64,000 bases of DNA. Origin: an uncultured Eubacterium sp. Lineage in GTDB: Bacteria > Bacillota > Clostridia > Lachnospirales > Lachnospiraceae. Under the pieces are notes generated by a model. That model was given only the letters and a program-made list of their open reading frames with translations. It had not been told where the DNA came from and ran no database searches. Location of the stretch: contig CAJUBZ010000001.1 in NCBI GenBank assembly GCA_910584795.1, positions 264,894-328,893 of the forward strand, written 5' to 3'. The translations under genes and the position numbers were made by a program. Below are positions 9,109 through 18,245 of the stretch, one piece after another (the first letter of the stretch is position 1; every line of letters begins with the position of its first letter).

Positions 9109-9564
9109 TTATAAAAAATTTATTAAAATATTTTCAAACATTGCACCTAATAATAAGATAATGATTGCAATAATTTTATTGAAAACTACTTTATCATTTT
9201 TCATAAAAAGTAATATTGCTGCAATCTTAAAAACCGGTTCTATAAAATTACCAGCGCATAACATATTATGCATTCTGATGAAAACAACAATGCTTCCTGC
9301 CAGCTTGAAAGACTCAATTCCCATTAAAATTGTATATACTTTCTCTTTCACCTTAAAAAATGATGATATTAATACAAAAACATAGAACTTCAAAAAATCC
9401 ATTAATAAATATAAATAAGAATCTATAAAATCTATATTTTTTACGCTATGTATATAAGAAAAAGTAAAATCTATGGATGCCATATTATATACAATTGTTC
9501 CCAAAACAATTCCCATAATAATTCCATAGATTTTATAGTTTGTCCATAATACTTTAATACTCAT
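9109..9564 (-). CDS. Small polytopic membrane protein, probable SpoIIM
   Basis: The 151-aa protein is almost all membrane helices: about 11-30, 52-72, 76-96, 108-121 and 128-150. GAGGAAGAT directly precedes the ATG. The sequence alone gives no family signature I can name. Position is informative: between the nudix hydrolase and xerD, exactly where Bacillus and many Clostridia carry spoIIM, a polytopic component of the DMP machine (SpoIID-SpoIIM-SpoIIP) that drives engulfment. It is shorter than typical SpoIIM (about 200 aa), so it is a divergent or reduced member if the assignment holds. Function is inferred from synteny and topology only. Confidence 0.55.
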   Translation of the reverse strand: MSIKVLWTNYKIYGIIMGIVLGTIVYNMASIDFTFSYIHSVKNIDFIDSYLYLLMDFLKFYVFVLISSFFKVKEKVYTILMGIESFKLAGSIVVFIRMHNMLCAGNFIEPVFKIAAILLFMKNDKVVFNKIIAIIILLLGAMFENILINFL

Positions 9565-9595
9565 ATCTTCCTCATAATACTGTTTTTATATTATA

Positions 9596-10135
9596 TTATT
9601 TCAAACAGTATTTATGATAATAAGTTAAGATAGATGATACAGTTTTTGAATCATTTATTTCATTTTTTATAATCATTTCAATCAGCTCTTCTACTGAAAA
9701 AAGCTCTAATTCAATCTCTTCATCCGGATCGAAGTGTTGTATTCCCTTTTTCAAATCAAACGCCACAAAAACGTCAATTTTTTCTCCAGAATATGCAATC
9801 GCCGGAACAATCGTCTGTAAAAATTCTAATTTATCTGTTTTATATCCTGTCTCTTCTTCCAGTTCTCTTGCCGCACATTCTATAGAAGGTTCTGTAATAC
9901 TATCTTTTCCTCCGGCAGGAATTTCTAATGCGAATTTATCAATTGCATTCCTCCATTGTCTCACCATCAGAATTCTGCCATCATCCATGACCGGAATCAC
10001 TGCCGCCGCTCCTTTATGTTCTAAATAATCCCATTTTACCTGATTTCCTTTTGGTGTGACAATATTATCTTTACAAAACTGAAGAATAGCCCCTTTATAA
10101 ACTACTTCCCTGCCTATTCTGTTAAATTTTTTCAT
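9596..10135 (-). CDS. nudF: Nudix hydrolase, ADP-ribose pyrophosphatase type
   Basis: Predicted to hydrolyse ADP-ribose to AMP and ribose 5-phosphate. It has a perfect Nudix box beginning GGKDSITEPSIECAAREL and continuing EEETGY (G-x5-E-x7-RE-x2-EE-x-GY). 179 aa and an N-terminal beta-strand domain fit the ADPRase subfamily. A strong ribosome binding site (GAGGAGAATTC) precedes the ATG. Lies between proC and the probable spoIIM gene in a minus-strand run toward xerD, the same partners as nudF in Bacillus. Substrate within the Nudix family is inferred. Confidence 0.85.
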   Translation of the reverse strand: MKKFNRIGREVVYKGAILQFCKDNIVTPKGNQVKWDYLEHKGAAAVIPVMDDGRILMVRQWRNAIDKFALEIPAGGKDSITEPSIECAARELEEETGYKTDKLEFLQTIVPAIAYSGEKIDVFVAFDLKKGIQHFDPDEEIELELFSVEELIEMIIKNEINDSKTVSSILTYYHKYCLK

Positions 10136-10185
10136 GAATTCTCCTCGATCTAACCTCTCTAATATTATGCATATTCTATATTTTT

Positions 10186-10983
10186 TTATGAACGAATCCC
10201 TTTACATTTATCAAAACATGCTTTTGTTGCTGAAAAAACAGATTTGCGAAATCCATTCTCCTCTAATGCTTCCACTCCGGCAATCGTTGTTCCACCAGGT
10301 GAGCAAACCATATCTTTTAATTCTCCCGGATGTTTCTTTGTTTCTAACATTAATTTTGCAGAGCCTAAAACAGTCTGTGCAACAAATTCATATGCCTCAT
10401 TCCTTTTCATTCCACACTTCACAACACTATCTGCTAAGGCTTCAATAAACATAAATACATATGCAGGGGAACTGCCACTGGCACATACTACACAATCAAT
10501 TAATTTTTCGTCAACAACTCTCATCTTCCCTATAGATGAAAAGATTTTTTCTACAGTCTGCTTTTCTTCTTCCGTAAAAATAGTCTCATCGTAACTTACA
10601 CCCGTCATCCCCTCTGTAACCAAAGCAGGGGTATTTGGCATCGTTCTTACAATTCTTTTCGTTCCACACAACTCTTTGAGCTGTCCTATTGTAACACCTG
10701 GTGCAAGTGAAATAATAACATGCTCTCTGCTGACGCATTCTTTAATTTCTGGTAGAATCATTTCGAACATCTGAGGTTTCACTGCCAAAATAATATATTT
10801 TGCCTCTTCCATAACCTCTTTGTTTGACATCTTATATCTGATATCTTCTTCCTCAGATATTTTTTTCATTTTCTCTACTGTATTACTATGAAATATGATA
10901 TCCTCCTTATGAAAAGAATCTTTTGCTCCTTTCATAATCGCATATCCCATATTCCCCATTCCGATAAATCCTAATAATGCCAT
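10186..10983 (-). CDS. proC: Pyrroline-5-carboxylate reductase
   Basis: Last step of proline synthesis: reduces 1-pyrroline-5-carboxylate with NAD(P)H. The start was moved 13 codons inside the open frame to the ATG that follows TTGGAGGATATT, giving MALLGFIGMGNMG, a classic N-terminal Rossmann glycine motif. Resulting length 265 aa is normal. Family motifs include AVKPQ, VRTMPNTPALV, VSGSSPAYVF-like CASGSSPAYVFMF and SPGGTTIAGVEALE near the C terminus. Lies upstream of nudF with about 50 nt between them. No other proline genes are in the window. Confidence 0.93.
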   Translation of the reverse strand: MALLGFIGMGNMGYAIMKGAKDSFHKEDIIFHSNTVEKMKKISEEEDIRYKMSNKEVMEEAKYIILAVKPQMFEMILPEIKECVSREHVIISLAPGVTIGQLKELCGTKRIVRTMPNTPALVTEGMTGVSYDETIFTEEEKQTVEKIFSSIGKMRVVDEKLIDCVVCASGSSPAYVFMFIEALADSVVKCGMKRNEAYEFVAQTVLGSAKLMLETKKHPGELKDMVCSPGGTTIAGVEALEENGFRKSVFSATKACFDKCKGIRS

Positions 10984-11051
10984 AATATCCTCCAATCTTT
11001 TAAAGTATAACACATTCATCAAATATGTCCAACAAGCAAACTATATAATAA

Positions 11052-11104
11052 AAAGAGACACAAGAATAAAATTTAGTAAACTAATTTTATTGTTATGTCT
11101 CTTT
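11052..11104 (-). terminator. Terminator downstream of rny
   Basis: Arms 11052-11073 and 11083-11104 form a 22-bp stem with two mismatches, followed on the minus strand by TTTTTATT. It separates rny from proC. Confidence 0.75.
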
Positions 11105-11136
11105 ATTATGCATTGCTTATTACATATCGTAGATTT

Positions 11137-12690
11137 TTATTTTGCGTAATCTATGGCTCTTGATTCCCTTACTATATTTACTTTAATCTGACCTGGATAT
11201 TCTAACTCAGTTTCAATCTGTTTAGAAATTTCTCTAGCCATCAATACCATATCGGCATCCGTAACCTTTTCTGGGATAACCATAACTCGAACCTCTCTAC
11301 CTGCCTGAATAGCAAAAGATTTATCAACACCCTCATATGAGTTTGTAATATCTTCTAACTGTTTTAATCTGTTTGTATATGTTTCTAATGTTTCACGTCT
11401 TGCACCTGGTCTTGCTGCTGAAATAGCATCAGAAGCCTGAACAATACATGCAATTAAAGTTTGTGGCTCAACATCACCATGATGTGCCTCAACAGCATTA
11501 ATAACTGTAGCTGATTCTTTGTACTTTCTACATAAATCAACACCTAACTGTATATGAGTTCCTTCCATTTCATGGTCAACGGCCTTACCTATATCATGTA
11601 AAAGACCTGCTCTCTTGGCAACTCTTACATCTAAACCAAGTTCCGCTGCTAACAGCCCTGACAAATGTGCTACCTCAATCGAGTGTTTTAAAGCATTTTG
11701 TCCATAACTGGTCCTAAACTTCATTTTACCTAAAAGCTTAATTAATTCAGGATGAATTCCGTGTACTCCAACTTCTAATGTTGCAGACTCGCCTTCTTCC
11801 CGAATCATCGTTTCCACTTCTTTTTGAGCTTTATGAACCATTTCTTCAATTCTGGTCGGCTGAATACGTCCATCAACTACCAGTTTTTCAAGGGCAATAC
11901 GTGCTACCTCTCTCCTAATCGGATCAAATCCAGATAAAACAACTGCTTCCGGTGTATCATCAATAATCAAATCTACACCTGTAAGCGATTCAAGAGTTCT
12001 AATATTTCTTCCCTCTCTACCAATTATTCGACCTTTCATTTCATCATTAGGTAATGAAACTACAGAAATTGTTGTCTCAGAAACATGATCTGTAGCACAT
12101 TTCTGAATTGCATTTACTACTAATTCTTTTGCTTTCTTGTCAGCATCTTCTTTAGCCTGGTTTTCTAATTCTTTAACCAATTTCGCAGTTTCAATTTTAA
12201 TTTCTTCTTCAACAGTTTTTAACAAATATTCTTTTGCCTGTTCGGAGGTTAATCCAGAGATTCTTTCAAGTTCCTGTACGCGCTGTTCACTTAAGTTATC
12301 TACCTTTATTTTAGCCTGCGCCAATTCATCTTCTTTGACTTTCAGACTATGCTCTTTCTTATCAAGAGAATCAGACTTCTTTTCTACTGCTTCTTCCTTG
12401 TTAAGAACACGTTTCTCATAACGTTGTACTTCAGCTCTACGTTCTTTGATTTCTTTATCAAGCTCATTTTTTGTCTTAAGATTTTCTTCTTTTGCCTCTA
12501 AAAGAGCTTCTTTCTTTTTCGTTTCAGCAGTTTTAATAGCTTCGTCAATAATCTCACGAGCCTTTCCCTCTGCTGAGCCTATCTTCTTTTCAACAATGCC
12601 TTTTCTAACAGCTATTGCCACAAAAGCAGAAATCAAAGCAACTACTAGTGCTATCACAACACATACGATAATCCAAGTAGTATCACTCAC
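11137..12690 (-). CDS. rny: Ribonuclease Y
   Basis: Membrane-anchored endoribonuclease that starts bulk mRNA decay in Firmicutes. One N-terminal helix (about 4-27), a long charged coiled coil (30-190), a KH RNA-binding domain (about 205-265, IIGREGRNIRTLE) and an HD metal-dependent phosphohydrolase domain with LLHDIGKAVDHE. 517 aa is the standard length. The start is GTG: AAGGAGG lies 7 nt ahead and no ATG fits. The sequence AGGAGGTGCTCCT around the ribosome binding site is self-complementary and could fold into a small hairpin. Own promoter and terminator indicate a single-gene transcript. Confidence 0.95.
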   Translation of the reverse strand: MSDTTWIIVCVVIALVVALISAFVAIAVRKGIVEKKIGSAEGKAREIIDEAIKTAETKKKEALLEAKEENLKTKNELDKEIKERRAEVQRYEKRVLNKEEAVEKKSDSLDKKEHSLKVKEDELAQAKIKVDNLSEQRVQELERISGLTSEQAKEYLLKTVEEEIKIETAKLVKELENQAKEDADKKAKELVVNAIQKCATDHVSETTISVVSLPNDEMKGRIIGREGRNIRTLESLTGVDLIIDDTPEAVVLSGFDPIRREVARIALEKLVVDGRIQPTRIEEMVHKAQKEVETMIREEGESATLEVGVHGIHPELIKLLGKMKFRTSYGQNALKHSIEVAHLSGLLAAELGLDVRVAKRAGLLHDIGKAVDHEMEGTHIQLGVDLCRKYKESATVINAVEAHHGDVEPQTLIACIVQASDAISAARPGARRETLETYTNRLKQLEDITNSYEGVDKSFAIQAGREVRVMVIPEKVTDADMVLMAREISKQIETELEYPGQIKVNIVRESRAIDYAK

Positions 12691-12736
12691 AGGAGCACCT
12701 CCTTATTTAATTTTCATTGTTCAATACAACATTTAT

Positions 12737-12765
12737 ATTTTACTTGATTAATATAGTTATGTCAA
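12737..12765 (-). promoter_or_regulatory. Promoter for rny
   Basis: TTGACA, 17-nt spacer, TAAAAT on the minus strand, about 47 nt before the GTG start of rny. Near-consensus sigma-A promoter. Confidence 0.7.
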
Positions 12766-12841
12766 GCAAAGCAAGTCGTATTAGTATTTTTATTTTACAA
12801 TATATAGTGTTATTCTTGCATTGAACATCAAAGATATTGTA

Positions 12842-13441
12842 TTAAATATTATACATGGATAAGGCTCTTTTCACTTCATGATAAGAATATCCTTTCCCTA
12901 TTAAAAATCTGTAAAACTTTTCAATATCTTTTTGGTTCGTCAGATCATATCTGTTTTTTCTTTTTGCAATTATTTTATTTAAAGAATCTTCTTCAGAAAA
13001 ATCACAATTCTCAAAAGCGCAATCAATCGTATCTTTTGATAATCCTTTCAAATATAAATCCTGTACAATCTGCCTTTTTGATTTAGAGGATGCTTTAAAA
13101 TCTATATACATAGAAGCATATCTGTAATCATTAATCAAATTATATTCAATTAAATACTCAATAACCTTATCAATAATAAATTCCGGATAACAGCCTGCTT
13201 TTAGTTTATCAATAATTTGTTTTTTTGTTTTATATGCATCATCCAGAATATAAAGAGCCCTTTCACGGGCTCTTTTATACAATATATCTAAAATCATTTC
13301 ATATTGTTGTCGTTCAATTATCGTATCCTGTTCCAGCCTTAATTTTCTTACTTCACTTTTATAAAGCAGAAAATCGGTATCATTATCAAGATAAACATGG
13401 CATCTATTGCCTTTTGGCTCAAGTTTTATTACTGTATACAT
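12842..13441 (-). CDS. recX: RecA regulatory protein RecX
   Basis: Small helical protein that binds RecA filaments and limits recombinase activity. 199 aa with the three-repeat RecX architecture: ARERALYILDDAYKTKKQI, then Y-I-D-F-KA-S-SKRQI-Q-DL--KG segments, then KDIEKFYRFLIGKGYSYHEV. Its ATG lies one nucleotide after the recA stop codon, with AAAGGA inside the end of recA, so the two are cotranscribed and likely translationally coupled. Being behind the SOS-controlled recA promoter, it should be damage-inducible. About 150 nt of AT-rich sequence follow before rny. Confidence 0.9.
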   Translation of the reverse strand: MYTVIKLEPKGNRCHVYLDNDTDFLLYKSEVRKLRLEQDTIIERQQYEMILDILYKRARERALYILDDAYKTKKQIIDKLKAGCYPEFIIDKVIEYLIEYNLINDYRYASMYIDFKASSKSKRQIVQDLYLKGLSKDTIDCAFENCDFSEEDSLNKIIAKRKNRYDLTNQKDIEKFYRFLIGKGYSYHEVKRALSMYNI

Positions 13442-13442
13442 A

Positions 13443-14480
13443 TTATTCCTTTACCTGTGCTGCAATTTCATCTTCACTCTGCTCTTCCTCCGGCATATAG
13501 AACGCTCTGACTTTTTCATCAACCGCTTCCATAATAGCCGGATTTTCCATAAAGTATTTTTTTGCATTTTCACGGCCCTGACCAATTTTCTCACCATTAT
13601 ATGCATACCATGAACCACTCTTAATCACTACTCCACAGTTTGATGCCAAATCAAGAATATCACCTTCTTTTGAAATTCCTTTACCAAACATTATGTCAAA
13701 TTCTGCCTCTTTAAATGGTGGTGCCACTTTATTTTTAACAACCTTTACTCTGGCTCTGTTTCCAACCATCTCTCCACCTGTCTTAAGTGTCTCAACTCTT
13801 CTCACGTCAAGTCTGACAGAAGCATAGAACTTTAAGGCACGTCCACCTGTAGTTGTTTCAGGATTACCGAACATTACACCAATCTTTTCTCTTAACTGAT
13901 TAATAAAGACCACTGTACATCCAGTCTTATTCATAATTCCTGTCAATTTTCGAAGAGCCTGAGACATCAGTCTCGCATGCTGACCCATATGAGAGTCTCC
14001 CATGTCACCATCTATTTCAGCCTTTGGTACTAAAGCTGCAACAGAGTCTACGATAATAATATCTACGGCACCGGAACGTACCATCGTCTCAGTAATCTCT
14101 AATGCCTGTTCACCGTAATCAGGCTGTGAAATATATAAATTATCAATATCTACACCAATAGCCTTTGCATAAACTGGATCTAATGCGTGTTCTGCATCAA
14201 TAAACCCTGCCACTCCGCCTCTTTTTTGTGCTTCAGCAATCATATGTAATGCTACAGTGGTCTTACCACTGGATTCCGGACCGTATATCTCTACAACTCT
14301 TCCCTTTGGAATTCCACCTACTCCAAGTGCCAAATCAAGGCTTAGCGAACCAGTAGGAATTGTCTCAACATTTATTTTATTAGCGGAATCTCCCAACTTC
14401 ATAATTGTCCCTTTACCATGCTGTCTTTCAATCTGTGATATTGCAGCATCTAGTGCTTTTAACTTATCTTCTTTATTCAT
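13443..14480 (-). CDS. recA: Recombinase RecA
   Basis: Strand-exchange ATPase and SOS co-protease. 345 aa, near-perfect family match: Walker A GPESSGKTT, Walker B region IIIVDSVAALVP, loop L1 HMGQHARLMSQALR, loop L2 INQLREKIGVMFGNPETTTGG, and an acidic C-terminal tail (EEEQSEDEIAAQVKE). AAAGGAATATATT precedes the ATG. A strong promoter and a perfect SOS box lie just upstream. recX follows directly. Confidence 0.98.
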   Translation of the reverse strand: MNKEDKLKALDAAISQIERQHGKGTIMKLGDSANKINVETIPTGSLSLDLALGVGGIPKGRVVEIYGPESSGKTTVALHMIAEAQKRGGVAGFIDAEHALDPVYAKAIGVDIDNLYISQPDYGEQALEITETMVRSGAVDIIIVDSVAALVPKAEIDGDMGDSHMGQHARLMSQALRKLTGIMNKTGCTVVFINQLREKIGVMFGNPETTTGGRALKFYASVRLDVRRVETLKTGGEMVGNRARVKVVKNKVAPPFKEAEFDIMFGKGISKEGDILDLASNCGVVIKSGSWYAYNGEKIGQGRENAKKYFMENPAIMEAVDEKVRAFYMPEEEQSEDEIAAQVKE

Positions 14481-14498
14481 AATATATTCCTTTCTGTT

Positions 14499-14512
14499 CG
14501 AACCTATGTTCG
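14499..14512 (-). promoter_or_regulatory. SOS (LexA/DinR) box in front of recA
   Basis: CGAACCTATGTTCG on the plus strand equals the Bacillus-type SOS box (CGAAC-N4-GTTCG) without a mismatch. It sits at the predicted transcription start of recA, so LexA bound here would block initiation. The overlapping palindrome GTTCGAAC starts at 14496. Confidence 0.85.
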
Positions 14513-14521
14513 TATATTGCT

Positions 14522-14550
14522 ATAATAATATATTCTGTTCTTTGTGTCAA
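14522..14550 (-). promoter_or_regulatory. Promoter for recA
   Basis: TTGACA (14545-14550), 17-nt spacer, TATTAT (14522-14527) on the minus strand, 42 nt before the recA ATG and directly ahead of the SOS box. Confidence 0.75.
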
Positions 14551-14719
14551 CAATTATTTCAATCTCCTCCATTATATTATTCACTCATTCAATATGCAAC
14601 ACTTTTCTTCCATGCAAAAAAGTCCACAGACAACCTCACTCGTAAGACACAATTTCACAACAACAATAACTGCTTTTCCGTAATCCGAAGAAATATCTCA
14701 ATCATATCTATATAGTTAA

Positions 14720-14751
14720 AAAGAAAGTGTCTTTTATACGGCACTTTCTTT
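14720..14751 (-). terminator. Terminator after the aminotransferase gene
   Basis: AAAGAAAGTG and CACTTTCTTT pair across a 12-nt loop immediately after the aminotransferase stop codon, ending the minus-strand transcript. The 165 nt between it and the recA promoter hold nothing I recognise. Confidence 0.7.
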
Positions 14752-14757
14752 TTCTAC

Positions 14758-16047
14758 TTATTTATTCAATATTTTTTCAATTGCTGCAATCTTTGTACAT
14801 ACGATCAAAATCTTGCTTGCTTCCTTTAATTCTTCCGGTGTTGCATAAGATGGAGCGATTCTGATATTTTTATCTTCCGGATCCTTTCCATATGGGAAAG
14901 GTGCTCCTGCCCCTGTTAATACCATTCCGGCATCCTTACACATACTTACTACTTTTTTAGCACAGCCTTCCAAAACATCTAATGAAATAAAATATCCTCC
15001 TCTTGGATTGGTCCACTGTCCAATTCCTGTAGGTTTTAATTCTGATTCAAGCATATCTAATACTGCCTGGAATTTCGGTCTCATTTTCTCTGCATGCTTC
15101 ATCATATGTTCTTTAATTCCATCAAAATTCTTAAAAAATCTCGCATGTCTCAACTGATTTATCTTATCAAAACCAATTGTCTGAACAGACATCTGCTTCT
15201 TTATAAAATCAAGATTTGCTTTTGATGCTGCAATTGCAGCAACACCAGAACCTGAGAAAGTAATTTTTGAAGTTGATGCAAACTCATATACAAGATCAGG
15301 ATTCCCTGCTTTTTCACATTCTTCTATAATATCTAAAATCTGATCCTGATTATCTTCCCCTTCATATAAATGATGAACAGCATATGCATTATCCCAGAAA
15401 ATTCTAAATCCCTTTGCTGCCGGTTTTAAATTTGCCAATCTTCTTACGACTTCATCTGAATAAGAAATTCCTGTTGGGTTAGCATATTTAGGAACACACC
15501 AGATTCCTTTGATTGCAGTATCTTCACTTACCAGCTTTTCTACGATATCCATATCAGGTCCGTCTTCCAGAAGAGGTACATTAATCATCTCAATTCCAAA
15601 AAACTCTGTAATCGCAAAATGTCTGTCATATCCCGGAACAGGACAAAGCCATTTTACCTTATCTAATTTGTACCATGGCGTAGAACCCATGACACCATGT
15701 GAAAATGACCTTGCAATAGTATCATACATTACATTAAGACTTGCGTTACCATATACAATAACATGTTCAGGATCTGTTCCCATAATATCTGCCATCATTT
15801 GCTTTGCCTCGTTCAATCCGTCAAGCACACCATAATTTCTGCAATCTGTACCTGCAGCTGACTTGATTTCTGAACTGCTGTTAAATACATCAAACAGACC
15901 CATAGATAAATCCAACTGATCTGTTCCCGGCTTCCCTCTTGACATATCAAGACTGATATCAGCCTCACAAAATTTACTATATTCTTCTTTTAAAGACTCT
16001 AATTCCTTTTTAAGCTCTTCTGTTCCCATCTCTCTGTACGCTGACAT
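14758..16047 (-). CDS. PLP-dependent aminotransferase class I/II (MocR-type aminotransferase family)
   Basis: Fold type I aminotransferase of 429 aa. Visible marks: SRGKPGTDQLDLS near the N terminus, CVPKYANPTGISYSDE (substrate and PLP contact loop), DNAYAVHH, and the PLP lysine in STSKITFSGSG. The N-terminal helix region (GTEELKKELESLKEEYSKF) and overall layout match the stand-alone aminotransferases related to the MocR regulator domain. No DNA-binding domain is present. Substrate is unknown; members act on aromatic amino acids, alanine or aspartate. Lies between recA and pgsA with its own terminator. Confidence 0.8.
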   Translation of the reverse strand: MSAYREMGTEELKKELESLKEEYSKFCEADISLDMSRGKPGTDQLDLSMGLFDVFNSSSEIKSAAGTDCRNYGVLDGLNEAKQMMADIMGTDPEHVIVYGNASLNVMYDTIARSFSHGVMGSTPWYKLDKVKWLCPVPGYDRHFAITEFFGIEMINVPLLEDGPDMDIVEKLVSEDTAIKGIWCVPKYANPTGISYSDEVVRRLANLKPAAKGFRIFWDNAYAVHHLYEGEDNQDQILDIIEECEKAGNPDLVYEFASTSKITFSGSGVAAIAASKANLDFIKKQMSVQTIGFDKINQLRHARFFKNFDGIKEHMMKHAEKMRPKFQAVLDMLESELKPTGIGQWTNPRGGYFISLDVLEGCAKKVVSMCKDAGMVLTGAGAPFPYGKDPEDKNIRIAPSYATPEELKEASKILIVCTKIAAIEKILNK

Positions 16048-16067
16048 ATTCCTCTCCTCCTAATAAA

Positions 16068-16604
16068 TTAGTTTTTAAGTACTTCGATATTCTTGTATAC
16101 ATATTCAATCATTGAGATTACTGTTAATGCAAGAGATATCCATATTAAAACCCATCCTATAATATCCAGCACTTCATTTTGAAGCGGGAGATTAACAATG
16201 AGTACTACTATCATAACCATCGAAAAAGCTGTTTTAAACTTTCCCCACCAGCCTGCAGCCAGTACAATCCCCTGATCTGCAGCTAAAATTCTAAATCCAC
16301 TGATAAATAACTCTCTGCTGATAATTATAATTACAACCCAAGCTGGTATCATTGCCGGACATAAACATATTAAAGCTGCACTTACTAATAGTTTATCTGC
16401 TAATGGATCCATAAACTTTCCAAAATTTGTTACAAGATTGTATTTTCTCGCAATTTTACCATCTAGCAAATCTGTCACACTAGCAACAATAAAAATTGCA
16501 ACAGCAATATAATAATTATATGGAATCGCTGTAATAAGCATCATTGCAACAAATGCCGGTATACAAATCACTCTAAATATTGTAAGTTGATTCGGTATAT
16601 TCAT
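16068..16604 (-). CDS. pgsA: CDP-diacylglycerol--glycerol-3-phosphate 3-phosphatidyltransferase
   Basis: Makes phosphatidylglycerol phosphate, the committed step to phosphatidylglycerol, the donor used by LtaS-type enzymes such as the one at 4.5-6.7 kb. 178-aa polytopic membrane protein with the complete CDP-alcohol phosphotransferase motif: DG-KI-AR, eight residues, G, three residues, D, three residues, D (DGKIARKYN through FGKFMDPLAD). Starts 12 nt after rimO ends, so the two form an operon, the order seen in many Clostridia. Confidence 0.93.
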   Translation of the reverse strand: MNIPNQLTIFRVICIPAFVAMMLITAIPYNYYIAVAIFIVASVTDLLDGKIARKYNLVTNFGKFMDPLADKLLVSAALICLCPAMIPAWVVIIIISRELFISGFRILAADQGIVLAAGWWGKFKTAFSMVMIVVLIVNLPLQNEVLDIIGWVLIWISLALTVISMIEYVYKNIEVLKN

Positions 16605-16616
16605 AATTCCTCCTAA

Positions 16617-17945
16617 CTAGTCGCTTATTTCGCCAATCAAATCATAATCATTTGTTCCGGTAACTACCACCTTAACAAAATCACCAGTCATAAGTTCTTC
16701 ATCTGTAATAATAAATATATTGCTGTCTACACCCGGACAATCCATATACGTTCGTGCCATATATGCATGTTCACCGGATATTCTGCCTTCTATTATTGCA
16801 ACATATGTTTTTCCAATATAGTTTTCTGATAAGTCGAAGACAATCTCCTGCTGAAGTTCCATAATTTCATTTCTTCTGGAATTTTTAATATCATCATCAA
16901 TTTGGTTTTCCATATTTGCTGCGGGAGTATTTTCTTCTGGAGAATATGTAAAAACCCCTAATCTTTCAAATTCCATCTCATCAACAAAGTTCATCAATAT
17001 CTCATGATCTTCTACAGTCTCTCCCGGAAAACCGGTAATTAATGTCGTTCTAAGAACAATATCCGGAATTCTGTCTCTTAACTTATTAATAATTTGCTTT
17101 AACTGTTGATTGGATGTTCTTCTTCCCATGCGTTTTAATATACTGTCACTGGCATGTTGAATTGGAATATCCAAATAATGACAAATTTTCTTTTCCTCGG
17201 CAATCGTATCAATTAATTCATCATATATCTCTTCCGGATAACAGTACAATACACGAATCCAATTAATACCGTCTATCTTTGCTAATTCTTTTAATAGAAG
17301 ATGTAAGGACTTTTTACCATAAATATCTTTGCCATACATTGTAGTTTCCTGAGCCACCAATATCAACTCTTTAACACCACGCTCTGCCAATTCTTTTGCT
17401 TCATTTATAAGAGTTTCCATTTCTATACTTCGGAAATTTCCTCTTATTTTAGGTATTATGCAATAGGTACAATGTTTGTCACAACCTTCTGCTATTTTTA
17501 AGTATGCAAAACTCCCTATCGTAGAAAGATTTCTTGGTGCATTTACACCGGATAATCTATCAATATCATTGATAATCTGTATATTATGATGATTTATTAA
17601 ATAATCATCCAGCGCTTCTGCAATACTGTCTATAGCAGTCGTTCCAATACAAATGTCAATTTCCGGTATTTCATCTTTAATTTCCTCATGATATCTTTGT
17701 GCCAGACATCCTGCCAGAACCAATACTTTACATCTGCCCTCTTCTTTGTACCCTGCCATTTCAAAAATAGTGTTAATACTCTCCTCTTTGGCATCATGTA
17801 TAAAGCAGCAACTATTAATTATAATAACTTCGGCTTCACTTTCATCATCCGTAAACTCATATCCTGCATTTGATAAAATACCGGACATATGTTCCGAATC
17901 TACTAAATTTTTATCGCAACCTAATGATATAAAAAGTACTTTCAA
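16617..17945 (-). CDS. rimO: Ribosomal protein S12 methylthiotransferase RimO
   Basis: Radical SAM enzyme that adds a methylthio group to the conserved aspartate of ribosomal protein S12. 442 aa: N-terminal UPF0004 domain with cluster cysteines (SLGCDKNLVDSE, INSCCFIHDAKEES, AGCLAQRY), radical SAM motif CDKHCTYC, and a C-terminal TRAM domain. It is RimO and not MiaB by the CDKHCTYCIIP context and length. The start is TTG with AAGGAG 6 nt ahead. It leads the rimO-pgsA pair after rpoZ. Confidence 0.92.
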   Translation of the reverse strand: MKVLFISLGCDKNLVDSEHMSGILSNAGYEFTDDESEAEVIIINSCCFIHDAKEESINTIFEMAGYKEEGRCKVLVLAGCLAQRYHEEIKDEIPEIDICIGTTAIDSIAEALDDYLINHHNIQIINDIDRLSGVNAPRNLSTIGSFAYLKIAEGCDKHCTYCIIPKIRGNFRSIEMETLINEAKELAERGVKELILVAQETTMYGKDIYGKKSLHLLLKELAKIDGINWIRVLYCYPEEIYDELIDTIAEEKKICHYLDIPIQHASDSILKRMGRRTSNQQLKQIINKLRDRIPDIVLRTTLITGFPGETVEDHEILMNFVDEMEFERLGVFTYSPEENTPAANMENQIDDDIKNSRRNEIMELQQEIVFDLSENYIGKTYVAIIEGRISGEHAYMARTYMDCPGVDSNIFIITDEELMTGDFVKVVVTGTNDYDLIGEISD

Positions 17946-17984
17946 AATCTCTCCTTGTATTTTTCCTCTTTAAAGCATAAGAAA

Positions 17985-18004
17985 AAAGTGCCACCAGACA
18001 CTTT
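17985..18004 (-). terminator. Weak terminator after rpoZ
   Basis: AAAGTG and CACTTT with inner wobble pairs, followed by TTTTTTC on the minus strand. The stem begins in the rpoZ stop codon. It may only partly separate rpoZ from rimO. Confidence 0.5.
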
Positions 18005-18245
18005 ATTCCTCTTCATCGCCTAAAATCCTGATTTTAGAATCACATAACTCGTCTACTGCAACAGACAAAGGTTTCATTCCTTCTGTGCTCTTTTTTACCA
18101 AAGGCTCCTCTCCTGCAATAATCTGTCTTGCTCTCTTTGAAGTAGCCATAACAATAGAATATCTGCTCTGAACAACTGGCTGTTCTCCGTCTTCTACCTC
18201 ACTATTAGCTACTGCCATTAAATCTGAATATGATGGATGTAACAT
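18003..18245 (-). CDS. rpoZ: RNA polymerase omega subunit
   Basis: Small subunit that supports assembly of RNA polymerase by holding beta-prime. 80 aa with the family core SRYSIVMATSKRARQI followed by PLSVAVDEL. The ATG shares one base with the gmk stop codon (TAATG), indicating translational coupling. yicC-gmk-rpoZ is a conserved Firmicutes order. Confidence 0.93.
   Translation of the reverse strand: MLHPSYSDLMAVANSEVEDGEQPVVQSRYSIVMATSKRARQIIAGEEPLVKKSTEGMKPLSVAVDELCDSKIRILGDEEE

Noticed and set aside
14558..14717. Possible small gene or RNA between recA and the aminotransferase
   Set aside because: No ribosome binding site, no stable stem beyond the terminator and no conserved motif were seen.
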